A program made the position numbers and the translations under genes. This document shows, piece by piece, positions 45,222 through 54,901 of a stretch of 64,000 nucleotides of DNA (position 1 is the stretch's first letter; the number at the start of each line of letters is the position of its first letter). The stretch spans positions 105,695-169,694 of the forward strand of contig NZ_AQPN01000063.1 of assembly GCF_000403135.1 (NCBI RefSeq). Reading direction: 5' to 3'. The DNA is from Arcticibacter svalbardensis MN12-7. Its GTDB lineage: Bacteria; Bacteroidota; Bacteroidia; Sphingobacteriales; Sphingobacteriaceae. The notes below the pieces were generated by a model. The model saw only the letters and a program-made list of their open reading frames with translations. It was not told where the DNA came from and did no database searches.

Positions 45222-47855
45222 CTAGTTCCCCATTCTCCTATTTTCTTCTTTATTGCTTTGCTCAATATTTTTCTGTGTAAATTTCTTGCCTAGACTGAAA
45301 TTATAGCTAAAGGACAGGCTTACGTTTCTCGTTTGCCTTTTCTGGTAATAATCGATTGTAGTGTTGTTAAATATTGTCAGTTCTTTCTCTACTACCGTAT
45401 TCAGCACATCCGAGCAGTAGATTCGAAAAACGCCCTTTTCTTTCATTATTTTCCTGGAGAACATTATATCCAAATAAAACATATATCCAAGCCGGGTATT
45501 ACCAACTACCGATGGCGACTTGTATTCAGCGATTACATCAATACCCATTATTTTTTTTAGGTTTAAGGTTTGAATGGATTTTGCATATAAGGTCGTGTAA
45601 GTAGTACTTACATTATTTACCTCATTTGAAAGCCTGTAAAGCGAAAGATTATTCGCTACTGTCCATATTTTAGAAATGTTCACCGGGATACTTAGATTCA
45701 GACCATATTCCTTGCCATTATTAAAGTTGAAGGATTTGTATTCCATTACATTGTTTTCTAAAGGCGTTGCTAAAAGCGCTATTAGATTTTTGGTTGCTGA
45801 AAAATATATATCTGCCGTGTAATTCTTAAAAAATATATATCCTGCCTGATAATTGTTTGTATACTGTGGTAGAAGATCTGGATTTCCAGTAAGAATCGAA
45901 TAGTCATGGACTTGAAGTCGATAAGGGTTCAGGTCATTAAATGAAGGCCTTTGGAGCCTCCTTGAATAGTTAAAATATAACGACGTTCTCTTACTTTCAT
46001 TGAGCATCTGCATCAGGTAAAAAGAAGGAAATAAACCAAGATAGTTTCGATTGAAACTTTGAACCGAGGTGATTGAGTTACCATTCGACACAGTTTCCTC
46101 TGCTCTTAGTCCTAATTTAATGCTGGTTTTATTTACATTCTTTTCCCAAGAAGAATATAGCATCATCAACTGCTCCGAATAAATAAAGTGATTACTACCC
46201 AGTGGATTGAATAACCATTCATTTTGAAAATAATTCTCATTTAAGCTTTGATTATCTCTCTTGATCGATGTATATTTCACTCCCGCCTTAAATTCCGTTT
46301 TATTGCTCCAGGTTTTAGTGTAATCTACCTGTCCCGCGTAAATACTTGTACTACTTGGGGTAGCTGTTATTGAAGCAGAGTTCTTTAAAGAATCGTTGTA
46401 AGTTGTAGCAAGCTTATTCTCTTCATTTTTACCATTCTTTGAATAATCCCCAATGACTTTAAGTGACGAACCCAGACTATCTAATTTAAGAACATAATTT
46501 AGAGTCGTACTGTTGAAACTTATTCTTCTTTCCCAATCCGCTCTGGCAGTACCCAGCAAGGGCTGCTCTTTTTGGTAATTTATATCTGTTAAAAATACCT
46601 GAACAGGCCTGTTTAATGCACCGGTGTTTTGTATACCAATGGATTGGTATGAAGAAATATCGTATGCAATTCCAAGTCGGTACTGAGATCTGGAAATGTT
46701 ATTATATCTATCCGTAACATTGTTAAAAACACTGTTGTCAGGATAAATAATATTTTCCTGACCAAATGCTTTGTTTTTATCCTTTGTGTATGATATATTC
46801 CCAGAGATATATATTTTCTTCACCTTATAAGCGAGCGAACCACCTGTACTTGTAAATGGATTTTTACCCTGTTGCTGATATCTGGAGTAAACCGAACCGG
46901 TAATACCATCCTTCCTGGATTTCTTCAAAACAATGTGTATAATTCCACCAGCACCGGCGGCCTCAAATTCAGAAGGCGGGTTATAGATAATTTCAATTTT
47001 ACTGATCTCATCCGATCTTAACGAATTAAGATATTCAGCCAGATCTTCCTGAGACATTCGCTGCACCATGTCATTGATCATAACCATTACCGATTGGTTG
47101 CCCTTTAGTCGAATACTCCCATTACTGGAAACCCAGACACCTGGCGATTTTTGCAATACTTCCCATGCAGAAAATCCTTGTGCGAATGAGCTTTTCTCAA
47201 CGTTAACAATATAACGATCAACTCTCCGCTCGATAAATGGATTATCAGCTGTAACATTCACGGTTTTTAGCAGAAGCTGATCTTCAATTAATTGTATTCT
47301 TTTACTGTTTATTGTGTCTGGATAAGTAAATGCTATCTCCAATGGTTTAAAACCTACGTAGGATGTTTTCAAAAAATAGCTATGTCCAGGCTGAAATCTA
47401 AATGCTAATTGATAATTTCCATCAAGGCTACTTACAGTTCCGATTAGAAATGAATTATTTTCAAAAAGTCCAATGGAAGTAAAAGGTATCCCCTCACCTT
47501 TTGCATCAACCACTTTTCCTCTAAGAAGTGATTTGGCTTCCATCATATCATCTTCATCCTTTATTTTAGTAATCACAATCAGCTTATTAGAAACAAAATA
47601 ATAACAAAGCTTTTTTGAGGGAAGAATTCGGGACAATACTTGAGCCACCGGCATCATTTTGGCGTCAATTGAAACGCTAATTGTATCCGAGACCAAATCA
47701 TCGCTGTATACTACATTATATTGACATTGTTTTTTAATTTCATTAAATAGCAAGCTAATTGGCTCATGATTAAGCTCTAAGGTAACTCTTCGGTCTTGCG
47801 AGAAAAGAAACGAGTGATAGATCACAAAAGCGAATAAGGCTATGATTCTCTTCAT
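45222..47855 (-). CDS. TonB-dependent receptor with N-terminal STN signalling domain
   Basis: An 877-residue outer-membrane protein: signal peptide (1-20), a secretin/TonB short N-terminal (STN) domain at about 25-100 that touches the FecR partner, a carboxypeptidase-regulatory-like domain at about 110-200 (LRGKVVDAKGEGIPFTSIGL), a plug at about 210-320 (RRVDRYIVNVEKSSFAQGFS, then LRSDEISKIEIIYNPPSEFE) and a barrel of the outer_membrane_beta-barrel_3 type. It signals through FecR to the ECF sigma factor and probably takes up an unknown ligand; there is no SusD partner. It follows the FecR gene by one base. Confidence 0.9.
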   Translation of the reverse strand: MKRIIALFAFVIYHSFLFSQDRRVTLELNHEPISLLFNEIKKQCQYNVVYSDDLVSDTISVSIDAKMMPVAQVLSRILPSKKLCYYFVSNKLIVITKIKDEDDMMEAKSLLRGKVVDAKGEGIPFTSIGLFENNSFLIGTVSSLDGNYQLAFRFQPGHSYFLKTSYVGFKPLEIAFTYPDTINSKRIQLIEDQLLLKTVNVTADNPFIERRVDRYIVNVEKSSFAQGFSAWEVLQKSPGVWVSSNGSIRLKGNQSVMVMINDMVQRMSQEDLAEYLNSLRSDEISKIEIIYNPPSEFEAAGAGGIIHIVLKKSRKDGITGSVYSRYQQQGKNPFTSTGGSLAYKVKKIYISGNISYTKDKNKAFGQENIIYPDNSVFNNVTDRYNNISRSQYRLGIAYDISSYQSIGIQNTGALNRPVQVFLTDINYQKEQPLLGTARADWERRISFNSTTLNYVLKLDSLGSSLKVIGDYSKNGKNEENKLATTYNDSLKNSASITATPSSTSIYAGQVDYTKTWSNKTEFKAGVKYTSIKRDNQSLNENYFQNEWLFNPLGSNHFIYSEQLMMLYSSWEKNVNKTSIKLGLRAEETVSNGNSITSVQSFNRNYLGLFPSFYLMQMLNESKRTSLYFNYSRRLQRPSFNDLNPYRLQVHDYSILTGNPDLLPQYTNNYQAGYIFFKNYTADIYFSATKNLIALLATPLENNVMEYKSFNFNNGKEYGLNLSIPVNISKIWTVANNLSLYRLSNEVNNVSTTYTTLYAKSIQTLNLKKIMGIDVIAEYKSPSVVGNTRLGYMFYLDIMFSRKIMKEKGVFRIYCSDVLNTVVEKELTIFNNTTIDYYQKRQTRNVSLSFSYNFSLGKKFTQKNIEQSNKEENRRMGN

Positions 47856-47856
47856 C

Positions 47857-48885
47857 TCAATTCTTAATCACAACAATATTATTATTGATCGTATAAGTTA
47901 ACGGATACGAAAGCTTAAGAGCTTCCAGAGCCTGTTGAATCGTCTCATTAGTAAATGTACCACTGAATCGTTTCTCTCTAACTTGCTCGGTCTGAATCTT
48001 AATTTTGATGTTGTATTTCTTTTCCATCCGCAAAGCGAGATCCTTGAGTTTTTCTTTTCTGAACGTTAATGTGTCTAAAATCCACTTAGTTTCTTTCTTT
48101 AACAAATTCGGTGATACAGGAACTATTAAAAATTCACCATTTGTTGCACCTGTTCCAGAATTAGCATAAATCAATTTTTGATTAGGCTTTAATAAAACCA
48201 TTCGCTTTTTGTCCAGCCTGTCCGTTATCTGTATAGCCCCCCTAATTAATGCAACCTGAATTTCATTATTCTTATTATATGCATTGATATTGAAAGCAGT
48301 TCCCTTTACCTCTATATCAATGCCACGGACATGAACAAACAAGGGCACGGCACTATTTTTTGTCACATCAAAATAAGCCTCTCCATCAAGAAATATCTCC
48401 CGCTGTTCAACTCCAAAATCCTTATTATATTTAATAGATGATTCTTTGTTTAACCAGACCCTTGTACCATCATCGAGCCTTCTATAGATCTTTTGCTTTG
48501 TTGCATTAATTACAATAGAGTCTATCACTTTCTCACGTTTCAAAAGGAAATAAGCTAGGCTACCTGTACAGGTGAATAATAGGAGAACAGCGGCGACCTT
48601 TATAAGATTCGAGTAAAAGTGCGCTATCCTAATTGATGGTGAATAATTGAATTTACCTTGGAAATTATTACTTTCAATTGTTGATATTTTATCCCATGTA
48701 TCGCTTAACTTATCTAATCGTGGCCTATATTCATTCTCTTCCTTAAAGTATAAAGTTAGTCGGTCAGAAAGCACTTGAAGCTCTTCACTATTCGCCTCCA
48801 AGTCTCTTAAAATGCCGGCATCACTTTCAGAAATCCCTTTAGAAAACTTTTTTGATACTAATTTTAAAAATTTCGTTTTTACCAT
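47857..48885 (-). CDS. FecR-family anti-sigma factor
   Basis: A 342-residue inner-membrane protein: cytoplasmic N-terminus of about 85 residues, one helix at about 95-113 (VAAVLLLFTCTGSLAYFLL), a periplasmic FecR domain with YRRLDDGTRVWLNKESSIKY and REIFLDGEAYFDV, and a C-terminal DUF4974-type domain from about 265 (FRKEKLKDLALRMEKKYNI, then FSGTFTNETIQQALEALKLS). It holds the sigma factor until the receptor STN domain signals. It starts 54 bases downstream of the sigma gene stop and abuts the receptor gene. Confidence 0.92.
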   Translation of the reverse strand: MVKTKFLKLVSKKFSKGISESDAGILRDLEANSEELQVLSDRLTLYFKEENEYRPRLDKLSDTWDKISTIESNNFQGKFNYSPSIRIAHFYSNLIKVAAVLLLFTCTGSLAYFLLKREKVIDSIVINATKQKIYRRLDDGTRVWLNKESSIKYNKDFGVEQREIFLDGEAYFDVTKNSAVPLFVHVRGIDIEVKGTAFNINAYNKNNEIQVALIRGAIQITDRLDKKRMVLLKPNQKLIYANSGTGATNGEFLIVPVSPNLLKKETKWILDTLTFRKEKLKDLALRMEKKYNIKIKIQTEQVREKRFSGTFTNETIQQALEALKLSYPLTYTINNNIVVIKN

Positions 48886-48939
48886 TTTATAAAGGCTGAT
48901 ACTACTAAGACAATAGATTCGAGGATATTACTTATCGGG

Positions 48940-49566
48940 TTATAGAAAAAATAAGATTATTGATCTGGAAAACTCTTTCAATCTAATTGCTTTCTTCTGT
49001 GGATGGTAACCAAGATGATCGGCAAGCGAGTCTGCAAGCGATTTTATTGCTTTGTAAAGTTGGTTTTCAACGGTTCTTATTGAAATACCTAAGATTTTAG
49101 CTACTGCCTTACTATTAAGGCCATCTTCCTTAATTAGCTTAAAAATTATCCTACGCTTTTCCGGTAAGTCATTGACAGCTTTGTCGAGCAATTTTAAAAG
49201 TTCTTTTTCTTCCAAAGATTCGTTGATTGGACTGGAAAGTTGCTCTAAAAATTGACTATCCATCACTTCCGCAGATAAAGTAGGACGTCTTCTTTCAGAC
49301 CTTAGCAAATTAAGACATGCATTCTTAATCGACACAAAAAGATAGACTTCTGGATTATTGACATGTTCAAGATCGTTGCGTTTAATCCATATTTTTACAA
49401 AAAGTTCAGAGGTAATTTCCTCTGCGACCTCCAGTTGTTTGGTATATTGCCTTGCAAAGGATAAAAGCCTGTCATAATAAAGGACAAAAAGTTCATCGAA
49501 CGCGACCTTGTTCCCATATTGGATTTCCATGAACAGCAATAGAATCTTACTTTTTTCTTCCGGCAT
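48940..49566 (-). CDS. ECF sigma factor of the FecR/TonB-receptor unit
   Basis: A 208-residue sigma-70 family protein. I chose the ATG at 49566 (MPEEKSKILLLFMEI) because the preceding 56 codons of the open frame have no sigma-like content. Region 2 shows ELFVLYYDRLLSFARQYTKQ and AEEITSELFVKIW; region 4 shows LPEKRRIIFKLIKEDGLNSK and AKILGISIRTVENQLYKAIK. It should direct transcription of the FecR and receptor genes and perhaps the downstream lipoprotein. Confidence 0.92.
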   Translation of the reverse strand: MPEEKSKILLLFMEIQYGNKVAFDELFVLYYDRLLSFARQYTKQLEVAEEITSELFVKIWIKRNDLEHVNNPEVYLFVSIKNACLNLLRSERRRPTLSAEVMDSQFLEQLSSPINESLEEKELLKLLDKAVNDLPEKRRIIFKLIKEDGLNSKAVAKILGISIRTVENQLYKAIKSLADSLADHLGYHPQKKAIRLKEFSRSIILFFL

Positions 49567-50004
49567 AGATGACCAGCTTTGTGAACCAAATATTTTAGTG
49601 TTACTGTTAATGACACTAAAGTTAGAAGATATACTTATTCGGAGAGGATATTTAGCATTACTAAATGAATACCTACTAATAAACAAATTAATTTTATAGT
49701 CATTACCGGGTACTAGGGGTCTAATAAACCACAAAAAATCTAATTATCATTGTATCTGTATATTCCGATTGAATTTTCAATTGGTATATACATGTATCCT
49801 GATTATCCGATAATTGTGAACTATATAATGATTCTGCCGCTCTTCTTTACAATTATTAGCAGCATGTGTAACGGTTAAAACGAATTCATGAATTTGGCCA
49901 AAACGAATTTATGAGATTACTCAACTAATTATATCCTTGCCATGCCATAAATGAGCCCGCAATCATCACAAAGATAATTGCGGGCTTTATACCTATCCGT
50001 GCAT
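49567..50004. other. AT-rich intergenic region ahead of the sigma gene
   Basis: About 440 bases with no gene. It contains the promoter side of the sigma gene, two copies of AAAACGAATT(C/T)ATGA spaced 23 bases apart (49877-49914), and at its right end the terminator of the GH-A-like hydrolase gene. Nothing else is recognisable. Confidence 0.6.
49954..49986 (-). terminator. Terminator of the polysaccharide utilization operon
   Basis: A perfect ten-base inverted repeat (AGCCCGCAAT and ATTGCGGGCT, 13-base loop) lies about 19 bases past the stop of the hydrolase gene. The T tract is short, so efficiency is uncertain. Confidence 0.7.
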
Positions 50005-51306
50005 TTATAAATCCTTCTCCACAGGTGAAGTCATCGCGTATGCATCTTTAGCGGAATAGGTGATAATTTTCGTTGCTTGACCTTTACTATCAAATAAGAT
50101 CATCTGAGTGGTGGCAGCAAGAATTTCTCCCTTGTATACCTGATCAAGATTTGCATTAATATAAACGGTGCTGTTGTCCTCCTTTTGCTCTCTTCTTAAT
50201 TTAAATACATAAGCTTGCCTTTCTGTCTCATTCTTATTCAACACCATTATGGCCAGGCCATTTTCATCTCCCATGGGGATGATGGTTAAACCTTTTGCGT
50301 TCGGGCTATGCTGAAGATAATTTTCTTTAAAATTCTGAGCCAATAACTGTGTATGGTAATAATTTGACCGCGGCATATACTTTCCGTTCAGTTCATCAAA
50401 TAGACTTAAATCTGTTCCTGATCGGTGAGCTCCACCTTCCAACATACTCCAGGGGCAGATGGTAAAGGCACCTTCACGCATTCCTAAATCAAACATTTCA
50501 GCAAAAATTTGCCCGTTATGAAAATTATAAGGAGAATAATTGGCCCCCAGGGAGGCATCCAGTTTCCAATGTGAATTAAATTCTGTGATGGCCCAGCCCA
50601 GTGGATTACCAGTATCTCTTTTTTTATTCAAAACAGATAAAACCGATTTCAATTCCTTTACCTGGCCTTCAAACATCGCAATATCTGCAAACCGATAGCC
50701 ATGAAAAGAAAGCACATCCAAATAGTAATAATCATGATGAGGAATTCTGCCGGTCAAATCTAAATTGCCACCCAATAAGCGATTGAGATATTTAGGCTGA
50801 TAAGATGATAAATCAAATCCTAGGATCTTAGCATGGGAATCATACCTTTTAATTTGAGTGCTGATCTTGGAGAAATAATCATACACCTCCTCTGGACTCG
50901 CTAACTGATTATGATGGTCTGGCTCATTTCCTATGCACCAAAACTTAATATGCTGATCCATTTTTCCATTTATATAAGCAATGGCATGGTAAGCCTTGTC
51001 TCCATCTTTGAACTGTCGGGGCATCTGCAATATAGGTTCAGCACCCACAGCTCTCACAAACGCGATCAGTTTTATCGCATCTTTATAAATGAATTCCGCA
51101 TTTTCATATCCATTACCTCCAATTCTTACGGTTTGAAAATTCACATTTTTAATCAGATTTTGAACTTGCAATACCCCTTTGGGACTCCAGGCATTCTCTC
51201 CTAATAGATAGGGACTTATCTTAAGTTGTGAGAAAGCAATGGTCGGGAGTATGAATAAAAGATAGCTTAAAACAACTCCTTTAAAAACATTTAAACTACG
51301 TATCAT
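50005..51306 (-). CDS. Secreted glycoside hydrolase, clan GH-A-like (family not identified)
   Basis: A 433-residue protein with a signal peptide (PTIAFSQ, to about residue 27). The body is a (beta/alpha)8-barrel-like domain with KFWCIGNEPDHH (E128, candidate acid/base at the NEP motif after strand 4) and LGWAITEFNSHW (E242, candidate nucleophile after strand 7); the C-terminal 110 residues look like a small beta-sandwich. This pattern is that of clan GH-A retaining enzymes (GH39, GH51, GH30 and relatives), but I cannot place it in one. It is the last gene of the PUL, 34 bases behind the GH2 gene, and probably acts with it on one glycan. Confidence 0.75.
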   Translation of the reverse strand: MIRSLNVFKGVVLSYLLFILPTIAFSQLKISPYLLGENAWSPKGVLQVQNLIKNVNFQTVRIGGNGYENAEFIYKDAIKLIAFVRAVGAEPILQMPRQFKDGDKAYHAIAYINGKMDQHIKFWCIGNEPDHHNQLASPEEVYDYFSKISTQIKRYDSHAKILGFDLSSYQPKYLNRLLGGNLDLTGRIPHHDYYYLDVLSFHGYRFADIAMFEGQVKELKSVLSVLNKKRDTGNPLGWAITEFNSHWKLDASLGANYSPYNFHNGQIFAEMFDLGMREGAFTICPWSMLEGGAHRSGTDLSLFDELNGKYMPRSNYYHTQLLAQNFKENYLQHSPNAKGLTIIPMGDENGLAIMVLNKNETERQAYVFKLRREQKEDNSTVYINANLDQVYKGEILAATTQMILFDSKGQATKIITYSAKDAYAMTSPVEKDL

Positions 51307-51340
51307 GATAATTAATTTCTAATTATAGTTCGCATTAATT

Positions 51341-53176
51341 CTACTTATTTGAATTGTTTGCGTATTTCTTTTCTACCTTTTCATAATAAGACTTCAATGC
51401 AAAGAAAGCTTTCTTCTTTACGCCTGTATCAGAGATCAGACCTTTACGGTTCCAAAAGTTCTGATATATTGGATGCGGTCTTCTAGGTGATCTGAAGTCC
51501 ACTAAAATCCATGGAGTCATTCCTCTAAGTCCATCAATTTGATCTAACATCTTGAACTGATTTTCATAAAGAGCCTCCTGATATTCTTCCGTCCACCTGG
51601 TGTCCTGATCGCCATGAAATCCCGCTAGAGCAGCTCCTCCTAATTCAGATATCACCACCGGTTTAGGGTATTTGATTTCAAATTTATATTGAGGTATTTC
51701 TTTTGGAGTTCCTCCCCAATACCAGCCAGCATATTCATTAAAGCTTACTATATCCAACTTCTCACCAAGAACGTCATCCACATGAACTATATTTCCCTCG
51801 CGATGCAACTCTAAAGCTGCAGCTACCAAACGGGTGTCATCTAAAGATTTTGCTTTATCAACAAGATTACCCATGAATTTATTTCTTGGTTCACTGACTG
51901 GAGTTTCATTTCCAACAGACCAGATGATCACGCTGGCCCTGTTTTTATCAAGTTCGATTAAATCAGTTAACTGCTTGGCTGCATTTTTATACGTTTCAGG
52001 ATTTTCCCATGAAATGGTCCAATAGACAGGTACTTCAGCCCAAACCATTAATCCCATTTCATCTGCTAAACGCATCATTTTCTCGTTGTGCGGATAATGC
52101 GCCAAACGCACATAGTTGCAATTCAGTTCTTTGGCCCATGTTAACAACATCCTTAAATCAGCTTCAGAACGTGGTCTTCCAGGGATTAATGGATTTTCAT
52201 CATGAATGGCTATTCCTCTAAGAAAAACAGATTTACCATTTAATAAAATATCCTTCCCTTTGGTGCTGATGGTTCGAAAGCCAATCTTATCTTCCACGGC
52301 ATCTGTTTCTGTTTTGATATTCACCTGATACAACTTGGGGTTTTCAGGAGACCAGTTGATTAAGTTTTTAACCGGAATATTTATTGCTGCATAACCCTTA
52401 TCATTGGTATTGGTGTTGAATTTGATCCCTGCTTCGGGGATATTAATAGTCACTTTTTGTTCTTTTTGATTCCCTTTTATCTGGATGAATCCAGAAATCT
52501 CTTTCAGATTATTTTTCGCTAATTGAATCTTATAATCAGCTAAATAGGTGTCTGGCAATTCAGCTAAATAAACATCCCGGGTTATTCCACCGTAATTCCA
52601 CCAATCCGTATTGATGGTTGGGACTTCATCCTGTTTACGGGTATTGTCCACCATGACCACCAAAGAATTGGCTCCCAATTTCAACAGCTCAGTGACATCA
52701 AATTGAAAAGCCGTAAATCCACCTTTATGCATTCCCAACTTTTTGCCGTTTAAGTAAACATGAGCTTCATAGTTGGCAGCAGCAAAATAAATGATGTATT
52801 TTTTCCCTTTCTGTGGAGTGGCATTAAATAACCGGCGATACCAAACAGCACCTTCATATAATTTCAAATCCTCTTTCTGCGAGTTCCAGTCTCCAGGTAC
52901 ATTTAAACTTGGGGAGTGATCGAAATCATACTCTACTAAGTCTGTTTTGTCTTTCGGTTGCTTGTCATCATAATATCCTCCATTTCCTGTTTCAGATTCA
53001 TCAAAGGCCATTCTACGGTAATCGAAATAACCATTTTGATAAGGATCGACAATATAATTCCATCTGCCGTTAAGACTAATGTTCTTTCTTGAACTGATGT
53101 TTTGGATTACTTCCTGTGCATAACTTTGGAAACCACAAGTGATAAGTAAGACAAAATAAATGATAAATTTTCGCAT
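51341..53176 (-). CDS. Glycoside hydrolase family 2 enzyme (beta-galactosidase/beta-glucuronidase type)
   Basis: A 611-residue secreted protein (signal to about residue 20). Domains: jelly-roll sugar-binding (about 30-205, with YEAHVYLNGKKLGMHKGGFT), immunoglobulin-like (about 210-300) and TIM barrel (about 300-600). Catalytic residues: E424 in WSVGNETP (acid/base) and E511 in VVISELGG (nucleophile). The short length without a C-terminal domain and the SFNEYAGWYWG segment resemble beta-glucuronidase-type GH2. It should release a terminal sugar in the periplasm. It is preceded by a hairpin after SusD, so expression may be reduced relative to SusC/SusD. Confidence 0.9.
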   Translation of the reverse strand: MRKFIIYFVLLITCGFQSYAQEVIQNISSRKNISLNGRWNYIVDPYQNGYFDYRRMAFDESETGNGGYYDDKQPKDKTDLVEYDFDHSPSLNVPGDWNSQKEDLKLYEGAVWYRRLFNATPQKGKKYIIYFAAANYEAHVYLNGKKLGMHKGGFTAFQFDVTELLKLGANSLVVMVDNTRKQDEVPTINTDWWNYGGITRDVYLAELPDTYLADYKIQLAKNNLKEISGFIQIKGNQKEQKVTINIPEAGIKFNTNTNDKGYAAINIPVKNLINWSPENPKLYQVNIKTETDAVEDKIGFRTISTKGKDILLNGKSVFLRGIAIHDENPLIPGRPRSEADLRMLLTWAKELNCNYVRLAHYPHNEKMMRLADEMGLMVWAEVPVYWTISWENPETYKNAAKQLTDLIELDKNRASVIIWSVGNETPVSEPRNKFMGNLVDKAKSLDDTRLVAAALELHREGNIVHVDDVLGEKLDIVSFNEYAGWYWGGTPKEIPQYKFEIKYPKPVVISELGGAALAGFHGDQDTRWTEEYQEALYENQFKMLDQIDGLRGMTPWILVDFRSPRRPHPIYQNFWNRKGLISDTGVKKKAFFALKSYYEKVEKKYANNSNK

Positions 53177-53223
53177 GTTTGGATTCTAATATATGATGAT
53201 TTTCTCTTAAGCTATAAGTCGAT

Positions 53224-53258
53224 AAAACCACCAGCTGTTTGCAGAGACTGGTGGTTTT
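53224..53258 (-). terminator. Hairpin between susD and the GH2 gene
   Basis: An 11-base perfect inverted repeat (AAAACCACCAG and CTGGTGGTTTT, 13-base loop) with T tracts on both strands lies 11 bases after the susD stop and 48 bases before the GH2 start. It may act as a partial terminator or RNA-stabilising element inside the operon. Confidence 0.8.
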
Positions 53259-53268
53259 TAAGAATAAT

Positions 53269-54891
53269 TTAATAGCCTGGATTCTGTTCCATTTTTTTAC
53301 CTGTATTTGCATCAATAACTTTCTGAGGAACTGGTAACAGCACCTGAAAATCTTGTATAGCGGTAGTAAATTTATTATATAAAGGATTTCTTGCTCGCTC
53401 TAATAATTTTCCAGTTCTGATGAGTGTCTCTCTTCTGTTCTCTTCAGTTACCAACTCTCTTGAGCGTTCATCCAGGATATAATCCATAGTGATGGTCGAA
53501 CCATCTGCTACAATAGGTGTAGCATGAGATCTGGTTCGAATTTGATTGATCATACCAGCAGACTCTGCCAATTTACCTTGTTTGAAATAAGCCTCCGCCA
53601 ATAACAGGTAAGTATCGGCTAAACGAATATAGGTTTGATCGGCATAAGAATAACTGGCATTCCATAGTGATGGATCTGCATAAGTCCAATCCCATTTACG
53701 GGTGCTTGCCCATTTATTATTATTAACATTCATCTGAGAAGCAGATGTTTGCGTGTTTGTTATCGTAATACCATCTGAATTCGTGTAAGATTTAGCAATG
53801 GCATACTTACTGAACCTGTCATCCTGAGGTTCGTAAATACTGAATGCCCAGGCGGTCATTCCACCCCTTGCAAGTCCTCTTCCTCCGTTTTCTGGTGTGT
53901 AAGGGGCATAAGAGTTATAATTTACCACCCATGTTCTACGCATCGCATTACCTCTTGCTCCAATAGCTTCCAAAACATCGGTGTTTGGAAAAATCCATAA
54001 GGCCTCTGTATCCCCTTCACTTGGAAGAATATTTCCGTTAAGAAACTGATCCATAAAAGCCACACCTGGTTTAGAAGCGTTTACTCCATAACGTTGGGTA
54101 ATTAATTTATAACGCGGGTTGTTCACTACTTTCAACGCTTCCTCCTCTGCCTTGGCCGGATCATTCATCCATAAATACATCTCCGCTAAATAATGCTGAG
54201 CGATAACTTTGGATAAAACCAGAACATTATCAGAGTAATCGGGTAAATATTCCTCTGCAAATTTTAAATCTTCTACGATGAAAGCCTGTACATCTGGTAC
54301 CGGGCTTCTCTCCCAGTCGTTACGATAATTCACACCGGTGATCTCCTCCGTTGTGATGGGGACAGCCCCAAAGGTGTAAACCAAGTGGCGATAGGCCCAG
54401 GCCCTGATTAAATGAGCATGAGCAACCATCAGGTTTTTGTTGACTTCGTTCTGCTGAACAGAACCTCCCTGCCAATCTACATCTGGGTTTTGCCCTCTGG
54501 TGATGACAGTGTTTGCTGCTGCTATAGCTTTATAAAGAATCAAAAAGATACCATCTCGGCCACCTGTGTCACCGTTTATAAACTGCATTTCAGGGTTTAA
54601 ATCAACATTATATTTATTTAGCCCTCTTGTCCATGATAATTCGGCATTAGACCATCCATTGTCAACACCTATTTTCCAGATGATGCCGAGTTCTGCAGAT
54701 TGTATCATCTCAGAACGTTCTTGTCTTGGCCAGTCCAGCAAAGCATTAACAGCTAACCGGAAACCATCGTAACTTTCAAATAAATTATCTGCATACAGTG
54801 CATCCTGTGGCTTCTCTGTTAAAAAAACATCTTCCTTACAAGAAGTGTAAGTAAAAGTGAGTAAAATAGCTATGATATATAATTTCTTCAT
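53269..54891 (-). CDS. SusD-family glycan-binding lipoprotein
   Basis: A 540-residue lipoprotein (MKKLYIIAILLTFTYTSC, Cys18). I chose the ATG at 54891, ten bases after the SusC stop, because it begins the signal peptide. SusD/RagB landmarks: AHAHLIRAWAYRHLVYTFGA, VPDVQAFIVEDLKFAEEYLP, DQTYIRLADTYLLLAEAYFK with TPR-like helices, and ILDERSRELVTEENRRETL near the end. It captures glycan at the cell surface and forms the lid of the neighbouring SusC transporter. Confidence 0.95.
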   Translation of the reverse strand: MKKLYIIAILLTFTYTSCKEDVFLTEKPQDALYADNLFESYDGFRLAVNALLDWPRQERSEMIQSAELGIIWKIGVDNGWSNAELSWTRGLNKYNVDLNPEMQFINGDTGGRDGIFLILYKAIAAANTVITRGQNPDVDWQGGSVQQNEVNKNLMVAHAHLIRAWAYRHLVYTFGAVPITTEEITGVNYRNDWERSPVPDVQAFIVEDLKFAEEYLPDYSDNVLVLSKVIAQHYLAEMYLWMNDPAKAEEEALKVVNNPRYKLITQRYGVNASKPGVAFMDQFLNGNILPSEGDTEALWIFPNTDVLEAIGARGNAMRRTWVVNYNSYAPYTPENGGRGLARGGMTAWAFSIYEPQDDRFSKYAIAKSYTNSDGITITNTQTSASQMNVNNNKWASTRKWDWTYADPSLWNASYSYADQTYIRLADTYLLLAEAYFKQGKLAESAGMINQIRTRSHATPIVADGSTITMDYILDERSRELVTEENRRETLIRTGKLLERARNPLYNKFTTAIQDFQVLLPVPQKVIDANTGKKMEQNPGY

Positions 54892-54901
54892 GATCTTAAT
54901 C

